Assembly: GCF_028554725.1 (NCBI RefSeq)
Contig: NC_071671.1
Coordinates: 67,946,001 to 68,010,000 of the forward strand
DNA length: 64,000 bases
Source of the DNA: Zeugodacus cucurbitae
Lineage: Eukaryota > Arthropoda > Insecta > Diptera > Tephritidae
Reading direction: 5' to 3'
In this document: one piece after another, positions 39,501 through 51,500 of the stretch
Layout: each line of letters begins with the position of its first letter
Position numbering within the stretch: the first letter of the stretch is position 1
Notes under the pieces: generated by a model
The model's database searches: none
The model's input: the letters and a program-made list of their open reading frames with translations, nothing else
What the model was told of the DNA's origin: nothing
Translations under genes and position numbers: made by a program

Positions 39501-42500
39501 TTGCGAAGTAAAGTTCATCAAAAGCTCTCCGATCACTTAACTGAACACTTTTAAGTAAAAGTCAGTTAGTTTTTAAGAAGAATGTATATGTTTTAGTTTA
39601 TGCTTGGAAACTTGAATGAACGGTTGTATGTATGTGATTGGCGTTGAACCGTTTAGCCGGTTATAGCCGAATCGATGAGAGCGCGCCACTCGTCTCTTTC
39701 CTTCGCAGTTCGGCGCCAGTTGTAGATCTCAAGTGTAACCAGGTCGCTCTCCACCTGATCCCTCCAACGGAGTGGATGCCTTCCTCTTCCTCGGCTTACT
39801 TCGGCGGGTACTGCATCGAACACTTTCAGAGCTGTAGTGTTTGCGTCCGTTCGGACAACATGACCAAGCCAGCGTAGCCGCTGTCTTTTTATTCGTTGAA
39901 CTATGTCAATGTCGTCGTTTCTTCTTCGATTTTTCAGTGGTACTTCGTTTTTATGTGGTGGGACCCAAACCCTATGCACAACCGCAGAAGCGGGTTCGCC
40001 TTCTCACTTTAGCTCGCCTCCAAACGGCTGTTTGTTGGCTACCCAGAGGATACTTGGTCTAAAACCGGAAGTCGTGAGCTGCTTGAATCATGTGGAGAAG
40101 AATCGTTTCTGGCCAATCCCAAGTGAATGACAATCAAAAACTTTCCTCACTTACGTGAACTTCTTTCTACACATGATCCCATCCTCCAACTGAACGGTTA
40201 AAGTAGCGTTTAAGAAGATATTTTTGGACTTTGTGTCAGAGTTTCTAGAGTGATAGTTACGATCTCGACTACTTTTCCCTACACATAATTGGGAATCTAC
40301 AGTCAGATTTATTCCCAAAATACCAATATTTATAATATTTATATATAAAATTTATTATCCTGATATTTATTTATTTTTTGTTATGAAACCTTCATTGCCA
40401 TAAGGATTAAGAGTTCGACATAAAAATCTTTCTTCATTTACATTGTGATGTATATTTACAAATTACAATTTTGGCATTTGCCTTGCAGCTGTATTTCAAA
40501 AAAGCTCTCTGTCTTCAAATTAATGAAAAATAAAAAAAAAAACTATAATTTTAATCTAATTACTTCTGTCTTACTTGTAAATATTCAAACAGTTCCCTTT
40601 TAGTTACAACGACTCGGCTACTGTGCACAGAATACCCAATCCGTTAGCCTTGTTTAACTGTAATGAGTATAATTAAATTACAAGCGTACATACATACCTT
40701 GCTAACTACAAGTGTAGGTATGTATATATGCAATCATGCACATGTTATAGCTGACATTAAGTCAATATGTACAAAAGTGTGAAAAAGTTAAAAATGGCAG
40801 AAAACGCAGTTATTGCAAAACTTCGCACGCAATGCCAGAAAAAACGAAAATTACAATAACAAATTGTAAATACACAACCAAGCAAACACTCGTCAAAGTG
40901 AAGCTTGCAATTTGCGCAGCGCGCGTCCAACACTTGCAAGAAGCAAATATTTGCAAGACACACACGTACATAAATACAAATATTTGCTGCTCATGCTTTA
41001 AATAATTTCTATGCATTTTTAGCTATTTTTTTCATTTTTTTTTTATTTATTAAATTTTTATTTTTTTTGTAATCAACAAGTATCTATATCCGCAAGCAAC
41101 TGCCTCGAGTATTTCTGGCAAACATCCATCATCGATTTAACTTTATTTAAAAAAGCAGCAAGTGCGTGCCGCATTAATGCCGAAAAAATGTATTGCAATG
41201 CAGTCGCATAAATATTTATATATACATACATATACATGGTTATATGCGTACAGAAATGCATTGAAATGTGCGTGAGCGCAAAATAATGCGTTACAGCAAC
41301 AACTATTTGTCTACACACAAATATGTACACACGCATACATGCTATTACGATCAGAGTGCTCATACGCCCCGGTGGTCAGTGCGCACGATAAGCGAAGACC
41401 ACCAGCTAACAAGCAGAAAATATTATGAAAACGTTTATGCATATACATGCATATATCTATTGTTTTTGTACTATTTTTTTAACATGCATATTTCTAGCCA
41501 CTTTTAAGCATAAATTATAGACTTTATGTGGGTTTAGTAAGCATAAGAAATAAGAATAATGTAGCTGACATTTTGTAAAGTTTCTACTGAAATTTTTTGA
41601 TTTTTCAACACTTTCGATTTCAATCAATTTCTTTGAGTTAGTTGAGTGAAAATAGTTGCTAACTGCATTGTTATATGTTTTTATTACTGAATCAATCCGA
41701 TATCAAATGTTGAACCAATGATGATCCAGTACTAGCTCATTCAACACGCTGCTGACCTTCAATGACCTTCTAAACAATTTATTTGATTTCTTGAAAAAAA
41801 ATCTATAATTGATATATGTGCAAAAAAATAATGAGAATTGTAAAATAAAAAATGTCACTGGTTTGTAAAAAGCGCCAAAGAGCCAAGGGATATCCCAAAA
41901 ATCGAGTTCAAAAAGTGTTTCGATGGTTGGAAGAGGAGATGGCATAAGTTCATAATGTTAGATGGGGACGGTCTCGAAGGCAACAACATTAATATAGTCC
42001 AGTGAATAAAATTATTTTTTTTTTTCAAAACACGTAAATTCCCTTTATTTTTTGAACAGACCTCGTATATGAGGACATACCGAAACATAGTTTCTTATAC
42101 AATATTTCTAGTACCAATAAAACCTAACTCTCCAGTCTAATAATAAATATATTAATCAAATTCTTTAGAAATATTCCTTATGAGACCTCAAAAACTTCAG
42201 TATAGATAATGAGAAGTCAACAAATTATATTGAAATGTCAATTTCTGTTCATACTAACAAGCATTATAGGTTCCATTATATTTTCCATTTTACTTAATGC
42301 TTCAATTTCAATTTTTTTACATCATCTTCATCGTGTTTCGCTGTAATCTAACGTCATTTGTTGTTGCTGTTTATCGCTGCGGCGGCAAATAGCTATTTCT
42401 AAATTGCAACGCATCTGCGTATCTTATCTGCGCGAACAACTAATTCGATTGCCTATACGCCTCTGCGTCCGTCCACCGCTTGCCGTTGATCATTTGTGCA

Positions 42501-45500
42501 TCGCTTGGTTGATCGGTCACACACACACAGGCAGACAGCTAGCTAGCACAAATAGATAGATAGATAGAATTTTGCGTGAATTCGCGTGCGTTTCTAATGA
42601 TAGTTGGTTGGTGCGCGGCCCACTGCCCCACCGTCCTAACAAGCAGCAATGCAGCCACACAACGCCACACATCCAATATACCGAAACGCATCACCTCGCC
42701 TCGCCTTGCATTGCATTGCTGAGCCGCTTCTCACTATTTGCGTTTGTGTCTGCTGCCTCGTTTTCGCTTCGCTTTGTGTCTGTATTTGCTTTGCTTGGCT
42801 TTGCGCACACCGGCAACAGAGCGACCACCACCACCACACACACCAACTGTGTGTGCGTGTGCTTGCGGTCGCGTCTGTATTTATGTTGCATTTCATTCTG
42901 TTGTGTTCGCCAATTCGCCAATTCGCCGATTCGCCTGCATGCAACTGTGTCATCGGGCCGCCGACCGCCACCCACCGGACCCCCGTCGTCTGCGCGGTCG
43001 CTGCCAGCTGCCAGCCAGGCGATGAGTGGCGAATGAATGCAATTGTTCGCTTGATTGTGTTGGTGCTTTCGTGCCAGCGACTATTTGTGTCCGTGTGTGT
43101 GTGTGTGTGTGTGTGTATTGGTTTTAGTATCTTTATTCGCTTGCCTGCATGCGTTGGTATTGTTGTTTTTCCGCTTGCTGTGGCTGTGGCTGTGCCTGTT
43201 ATTGCTATTGCTGTTTGTCTTGGTGTTGGTGTTTGTGTTGTTGCTGGTGTTGGTGTGCTAGTGTGCGCGCATGCAACTATGAGGCACCGAGTTTAGAGCC
43301 AACAAATGAAAATAAGTAGGACAAAGTTGAACACACCAGCCAAGGACGGATATTAGTTAGAAGAAAAACACACAAAGCAAAAACAAAAAAAACGACAAAA
43401 ACAAAAACAAAAACACATGAAGTGCAAAAAATGCAAAAATACAAAAACAACAACAAGCAAATGCGGGAAAAACTCTAATTTGTGTTGATGTCGCTGCTGC
43501 CATTTTTGTTGTTGTTTGCAGCTATTGCTGTTTTGTTGTCTAATGGTTATTGCAATTGTTGTTGTTGTTGTTGTTGGTTAGCGTTGATGTTGGTTGCTAT
43601 TATTATTATTATTGTTGACTGCCTGAGTGGCTCACGGGCTCGCTGGCTGGCTGGCTGGCTGAGTGACTTCCACTGCAATATGGCAGCAATTGTTGGTCGC
43701 CCGGTGCCCGCCGCCAGCGTGTTGTCCATTGCGTTGTCGTTGTTGTTGCTTTGGCGTGTTCTTTGTCGTTTTCAGTTATACGCTTTTTGTTTTTGTTGCC
43801 GATGTTTTTCAGCGTTATTGCATGTTTTGTTGTTGCGATTATTATGCAGCTTATGTTTTTGCTTGTGTTTGTGTTGTTGTTGCTGCTATTTATTCACAGC
43901 AATGCACTTCCAGCGCGCATTAGTGGTCTGCCTGTTGTAGGCTGTATGCGTTTACACGTCGTTGTTGTTGTTGCTTGGTTTTTTCACACATCGGTGTTGT
44001 TGTTGTTATTGTTGTATTTCATTTAACGTTACAAATACAACAACAACAACAACTAAAGCCACCACAATAACCGCTTTAGTGACTTTATTGGTTTTGCTGG
44101 TTGTACATAAGTACTTACATACATACATGTCCGCCCGCATGTCCGCACGTCCGCCCGTCTGTCCATCAGTCAGTCAGTTACTCAGTTTGAATGACTATCT
44201 GGCAGTCAGCAAGCAATTTGCACGTTAGGATGTATTTGCCTCTATATGTGGATGTAACATGTGTATGTTTGCATTTAAATAAAAAATGCATTTTCAGAGG
44301 TATGTGTGTGTGTGCGTGTTTGTATATGTTTTTTGGAAGTTGTTTTTGTATGTTTTCGTGCGTTTTTTCATTACAATTGCTGAAACCAGTTTTTGGCTTA
44401 TTCATGTGCATTTTTATTTGTTTTTATTGTTGTTGTTTTATCTCCAATTTTTCAAGCCCACCATTCGTACGCTTGTCTCAAAGCTGCTAAAGTTCTTAAC
44501 TTTATTGTAGGTTCGTTGCATTCTTATTCCGCTTCTTCACGGTTGCAGCCAGTCTTTAGTTTTACATGTTGTTGCTGTTTTCATTATACAAAATATATTT
44601 TTTTTGCTTTTTGAAAGACTGCACACAGCGCTTCGTTCTACTGCTGCAATTCTCAATACGCTTTTTGCACGTTCTTTCACACAGCTCATTCATTGCTTGT
44701 TTTTTTTTTCTTTTCTTTTTTTCTTATTTACTTGTCGTTGTTGTTATTATTGTTGTTCGTTGCAACAATGCGTAACCGCTTGTGGGCATGTTGCAACACA
44801 CAGCCCCAAGGCTTTGTCTAAAGTTTTGTTCTTAACCAAAAATCAACAAAAAAATGGCGAAAATACCGAAAATAACAACAACAAGTATTTTAATGCGCCA
44901 AAAAGAGCTCCAAACCAGATTTATTACACACACCGCAACCGTAACCGCAACCGAATTTGTAGTATTCGGTAAAGAAGCGAAAACTTATATTTATTAGCAA
45001 ACAAGCAGCTAAATGCATATCGCCAGGGCTATAATTTACATTTTAGCCCGTTTATCTTTTGGTGATATCTTCTTTGGCGATTTCACAACAATTGTTGGTC
45101 GTTCTGCAAAAACATTCAAATTCGATTTCTACCGCTTACAAAGTATTTACTTCTGAAATCGCAATCGAAAATGTTAAGTGAAGGTTAATCAATTGCGCAC
45201 AATATTTTTATGGGTTTTTGCTTTTAATGGAACTATTAGTAAATTATGAAATTTATTGAGCTTTATGGCTCGGAAATTGAATTAAGTGGCAATTTCAATG
45301 CTGGTTAGATATGATCAATTTGGAAAACCTGAGTTCAACTAAGTTGGCGACTAACGTAAATCTTATCTAATATTGGTAGGATCCTCAATCTGTCAAGACA
45401 CATGCCAGAAAGAGTAGGAAACGTAAATATTAGCATCTAGCAAAGAGCAAACTTTATGAGGGTATATAAATACATAGCTACTACATGCTGATTTTTGAAT

Positions 45501-48500
45501 TCAAATCGTGGCTAATCCGCTTTCTATATTATAAAAAAAGTTTTGAAAATTTTTAAAATCCACCATTTACTAGCAATATCAGGGCTTTATTGCAGTTTTC
45601 TGGTATAAAAAAGTTCTCATAAATTCTGGGAAACCTATGGAGTATCGCTATCTTGTTTCTAAGTGTATTAAGCCAACAAAAACAATTAATAACAATCGCA
45701 CACTATATCTTTTCCATCATATATAATTCAAATTTGACCAAAACTTAGTGTTTATAACTTTCGCGATCCTATCTGACTAATTTCCTATCATCTTTGAAGC
45801 AAAGATTCATTTATGCATATTATATGTTTTAAGGTTTTATGGCATCAGATGAAGACTTCAAATCAAATCAAATCAAAGCAAACTTTCCAACAAAATCTAC
45901 TTATGTAGATTATCTCTACATCATCGCATTTTTCATAATCCGTCTTAAAATGGATAGTTTTTTGTTCTAGCATCACTAACAGAACTTGGAAATGTGTGAT
46001 CACAAAGACCTATAGAAACTTCCTTTAGATAAATTTTCGAAAAGCCTGCCATAAATAATAATTTTAGACTTGAAGCTTTGATCTCTCAGATCCAAGAAGA
46101 TAGATATCCAAGCAAATATGACTTTTAGCGAAACTTGCAGATCTTGGAACAATTAAAGAGTATTGAAATTGCTGAAGATAGAAAAGCTAATGATTTTAAG
46201 GGAATTTGATAGTTCATATGAACTAAGATGTTTTAACTTTTTATAAGGATGAGTGCAGAAGGCACCCAATTAAATCTCTTAACATGAAAACATCAAATAA
46301 TTTTTAATTTGGGGCCACTCGCTAACAGAGGCAAGTGATTAGAAAGGCGGCTGTTGTCAAGAATAATTGAAAATCAGCAACAGCGACATGAGTGACAACT
46401 GTTTAACAGCACGCGAGGGAATCGGGAAGACTCATAAATACAAATGTATGTACACTCTATGGACAAGGCGTACGGTTGTACGCGCCGACATGCAGTGGCA
46501 CACACCGTCATACGCACATACGTACAAAAAATGCTTGAAAAAATAAAATTCTTTAGCGACTTTAAAAGCAACGCGAAGCTCTATCGCATTTGCCACATCT
46601 GGAAGCGTACGTTGGACCCAATAACACAGTGATGTTAATGCCGCTACAAAGCTACATGCAGTCATATCTACAAACACATATATACTCATACATACATATA
46701 ACTGACACACACACACACACACATACATATAACTATTTGCATTTAACATGTGTCTGTCATAAATGTATTACTTATGATTAAATATGAGAGATGTTGTTAT
46801 TGTTGTTTTGGAGTTAGAATTACGAAGAAGGAGTTAGACGCAGCCAGCTAAACCGAACCGCACAAAACCAGACAGCAAAGTCAAATACCAAAATAGTTGC
46901 CGCACACACACACGGACACACATTCGCGCATATATGTACATGAATGTTAGAACTTTATTAGAAGCAAACACAAGCGCACACAGAGCCGATAATGAATAGC
47001 GTAGAAAAGCTGAATAGAAATTGTATAAACTAGCAGAAGAATAGTTGGAGCAGCGCTGCGGCGTCTCTCATTGCAATAGAACAGAGCAGACGCCTGCAAT
47101 TGCGCTAAGCGCTGCCGCGAGCGCAAAAGCTGTTGGTGAGCGCCAAATGCGGCGTTTAAGAGCAATGAAGAGTCACCGTTTAGCGCGTTGTTGCCACAAA
47201 CTAAGGGAGCGCACCGAGCGCCAATATGTGTGGAGCAGCGCGCCAACGTGGACAGCGCGCGCCACATACACACTCTCCCGCGTCGCGTTCGTAAAGAGTT
47301 ATTTGAGTTTTTAGGCGGCGTGGCGCGCTTGCGACGCCTGCAACGACGTCGACGTCGTTTAAAATGATGTAGTGGAGCCACCGCTAATGGCCTGCAAGCG
47401 CTCTCATGCGCCTACTTGGTGTGTGTGTGTGTGAGTTTCTGTTGTTGATTTTGCCGCGTCCACATTGCCGTTGGAGCCACATGCAAGCAAGCAACTGTTC
47501 TCTGTCTTTATGTGCGTGTGTGTGTGTGTGCGCTTGGACTGTGCTGTCGTGCTTATGCGCCAGCGACGTGCTAACTGCAAAGTGTTTTCTGCAGTGCAAT
47601 GACCCCACATCGCGTTGACCCACTTACGAAGCTGCTTTGCGAATACGAATACACGAACCGAAGCGCTCAAAGCGAACGAACGTTTCATCAGCGTTGGCTG
47701 GCTGGCTAACTGACTGGCTGCTTGAATGGTTGATTCGCGCTGGTTGCGGCTGACTGTTTGCTTCGCGTTGTTGTTGTTATTGTTGTTGCAGTTGCTGTTG
47801 CCTTTATTGTTGCATCGACTAGTCTTCGCTCATACTTGTTTGTATGCGCCTATATGACTTTAATGCGCTGCTGCTGTTGTTGTTGTTGTTATTATCATCA
47901 CTATAACTGCTGCTGCTGCTGGCGGCGGCGCTGGTGCTGGTGCTGGTGCTTATGCCGTGTCGCTTGTGCAATCGTTCGCGCCTATTGCCGCACTCGCCTG
48001 CCGCGCGCATCACAATTTGCCATTTGTCTTCGCTTCTGAGTTGCGCTGGTGTGTTTGTTTTTGCCAGTGTTTTTGATGTTGTTGTTTTTTTGTGGACGAG
48101 ATCTTTTGTTGATTATTGTTTTTGGGTTTCATTTTTGCATTCGCACTCGGCAGCGTTGCACCGGCCCACAGACCCGCTTTATCCGCCATAAATGCAATAA
48201 AACGACAACGACAACAATAAAAACAACAAAAAAACACCGAATGTATGGGATATACGCATACGTACATCTACGTATGTCTGTATGTTTGTATGTATATACG
48301 CATGTAAGCCATCAAAAGAACAACAATGTACTGTGGCATGCATTCGTTGCACCTTCCGAGCCAACGTCGCATCGCTTGCCTGCCAATGCGTGCCTGCGTG
48401 TGTGTGTGTGTGTTGTTTTTGTTGTTTACATTGCTTTTTATTGCTCGTTGTCGTCGCATACAAATTTGTGTGTTGGCAAATTCTGTTATTGGAATGCAGT

Positions 48501-51500
48501 TGCAACAACAACAACAACAAAACAACTGCAACAAAAATAGCCAATAACAAAGACAACAAATTTTGTTGGCCTGCTGCTCGCTGCCAAAAAATACGCAAAC
48601 TTAATAACAATAATAAAGCGTAAAAAATGCCAAAAACAAATATTTGCTTTTCGCCGTTTAAATGGCAGGCGACTTCTTGGAAGTTTCCACGTTGGCGTTG
48701 CAGTTAATTTTATGGTGTATAAATTAACAATGATAAAAATTACAAGCGCATAAAACATGCATATGTGCGTGTGTTTACATATATACTTAATATATTATAT
48801 GTATGTATGTAAACATTTAAAATTTATGACAAGTGCAAAGTTCACTTTTCTAGTATATTGATTATCTTTTGGTTGTCCAAGACGTTCGATTATACGCTTT
48901 AAGACAGTAGTCTGCTTTACAGGTTTCAAAAAATTGATTTTTTTTGTTTTGTTTTAAATCTCTTCCAAAACTATCCAAGAATATGTCTTTAAAATTCCAG
49001 AGGCCAATTCGACATAGAGCAGTTTTAGTGGCCGAGCGTCGAGCAGGTGCGAATGCTCAGGCAACAAGCAAAACAAAGAGTTAGAATTCTATTACTTAAT
49101 GAGCGGTATTTGAGATACACAAAAATAAGAAGTATTTATAGTTTAAGGCAGTAGTCTGCATTAGAAGCCGAAAAAAACCGTTTTATTAGCAATTATTTTT
49201 GAAATGGAAGGAAATGATTGCGGTAAATGGAATTTTAAGACGATAGTGTACTATATTTAAGGCTTAAAAAATAATATTTATTAATAAAAAATATTGAAAT
49301 TTTTTCAAAGCTGTAAGTATTTTCCTGGAGCACCTGGAGTCTGCACTAGTAAGCAGGTGCCGGTGATGAAGGTCGTGCGATGCATCTGAAACAGTCGAAC
49401 CAATTTTTTTTTTTTAATTTTTATAAGTTTTTTTCTTTATGAACTAAAAAAATACCGAAATTCCAAATTTTTTCGAAGTTTGAAAAAAATCCACTTTTTA
49501 AGAAAAAATTGACTTTAAGTTGCAAAACAAGTAGTTTAAATACTACATCCTTGGTTCAAATAGAAGATATTTTAATACTGAAGCTAGTTCACTTTGTTTT
49601 TTTTTTCGATCGGACATATATTCTTTTTGCTATCGCCGGCACCGTTTTCTAACACTTGTGAAAATGAAAACTCGAGAAAACGGGCTTTAAAGTCTGCCTG
49701 AGCATTCGACCTGCTCGACGCTCGGCCACTAAACCTGCTCTAGCTTCGAAAATATGTCGAATTGGCCTCTGGAATTTTAAAAACATATTCTTGGATAGTT
49801 TTGGAAGAGATTTAAAACATAACAAAAAAATCGATTTTTTGAAGCCTCTACTACTACTGCCTTAAAACCATCAAATAATATAAAATATGTATTAAATATG
49901 TATTAAAATGTAAGACAATGCGGAACTTTAGGCGAAGAAATACCATAATATTCCCTGGTTATATAGCCTGATATATACAGACATATATAGTTATATATCC
50001 AGCCCAGTACCCGTGATCTCAGTTAACAAGAGTTGACCCGGTCATTTGTTATATCAAAAACTTTTAGGCATGGAATGCTTAATCAATGGTACGAAGCTTT
50101 ACAAAAACAACTATACAAACAAAGGAAATTTTTGGTTTCCAAGCACTTCACAAAAGTCATAAATATATATTCAAAATAAAAAAAAAAAACTGTTATATCT
50201 ATAAATTCTTCCCGCGCTATATTTTATATACGCAGAAGCAACTTTTTATTCATTTTTTCATCGGTATTTTTCATATATTTCATAATTAAGTGTTATTGGT
50301 TAATATTGCACTTGGCAATCATTGGCGCACGTCATGACAGCGTCGCGTGTTTAACAAAACAAAAAAAAAATTATATTATTACTTACATATACATATGTAT
50401 AGAGAAAAACCCAAAGTAATAATGCAACTATAATATTTTGGAGTCGTTTTATTTATATTTTCATATTTTTTTATTTTATTTTACTTTTGCTTTTTTCGCA
50501 TTTTTTTTTTACTTCTGTTTTTTGTGACGCCTAATCACAGGTGGCGAGCACTTGAATTTGTCAAATGCATACGAGCTGATTGCCATATACAAATAAATGC
50601 ACGCAAATATGCATACAATTGCAGCTAAATGCAAAACTGCATGCACTTACATACATACATACCAACGCACACACACACATACATATACAAGTCTACAATA
50701 TTTTTATTTCGTCGATTTTGGCTTTGCATTATTTGTTTTGCGTTAATTCGCCTCTATTTTAGTTTGTTTTTCTGATTTTTGTGTTTTTTGTTATTGTTTT
50801 TATTATTTACACGAGAAGGTGACTCGCGCTGGCCATACCGACAGCGTCAATAGCTCACTCCACTTGCCTTATCCCACGTTTGCACGGCGATTAAGACGCC
50901 AACGAGATAAGCGTTTCTGCAAAAAAAAAAACACGCACACACACACACTGAAACACTCACATAAATACACAGTTTGTATTCTTTTTCGCATGCAAACAAT
51001 TCGTAAGTCTATGAAGCTGCAAGAGATCAGCTTTTATACGAAATTATTTATTTATATGCCATTTACATACAAACAAGCACACACATAACATTTATTTACA
51101 TAATAATTTCAGAAATGACGGAAAATCAGCCAAAGGCATATGCATTTACACATATTTACTTAATTTAACTCAATTATGGTGCTATGACTTTAATTTATTT
51201 AAAAAATCTGGTTTTCGAATGCTTTTAATTTTATTTATTTTATATTTTATTAATAAAATTTAAAAAAAATTAGAGAGAAAATAGTTACAAATAATATTTG
51301 AATATAGGTAAATGCACTTTAATTGGGTCTTTGTACATATAATCATTTGTTACCATCCTTAGGAAACCTAAACTAGGAACTTGACGAAGTTACATGTTCA
51401 AAATCGAGACATCTTCAAAGTCGAAGTTAAGATTAGTATAAAGATATATGAAATCTGCTCTAATATTAATGTAATGATTGCTAAACTCAAGAGCGAGGTT

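Larger units (their letters stand above)
35688..39652. other. Hr46 intron 1: AT-rich stretches and a second GC-rich block
   Basis: 35800-36660 is AT-rich. 36660-38330 is again CpG-rich, with GAGCGAGCGAACG words, an (AAAAT)n run at 37656-37680 and an AAT run at 37768-37782. Its 159-codon plus-strand frame (36976-37455) is without a recognised domain. The CpG-rich block may be another promoter or enhancer. Nothing else is supported. Confidence 0.4.

Noticed and set aside
39841..40130. Plus-strand frames of 73-75 codons over the LINE fragment
   Set aside because: Antisense shadows of the minus-strand reverse-transcriptase tail.
42649..43296. 215-codon plus-strand frame, Cys/Val/Leu-rich, membrane-like
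   Set aside because: Built largely from TGTGTG, GTTGTT and CTGTGG runs that lack stops; overlapping frames on both strands are also open, and no domain is visible.
43482..43940. 152-codon hydrophobic frame
   Set aside because: Low-complexity TTG/TGC repeat reading; neighbouring frames are equally open.
48049..48540. 163-codon plus-strand frame and overlapping 143-codon minus frame
   Set aside because: Both arise from CAA/TTG and TG repeats; neither shows a family signature.
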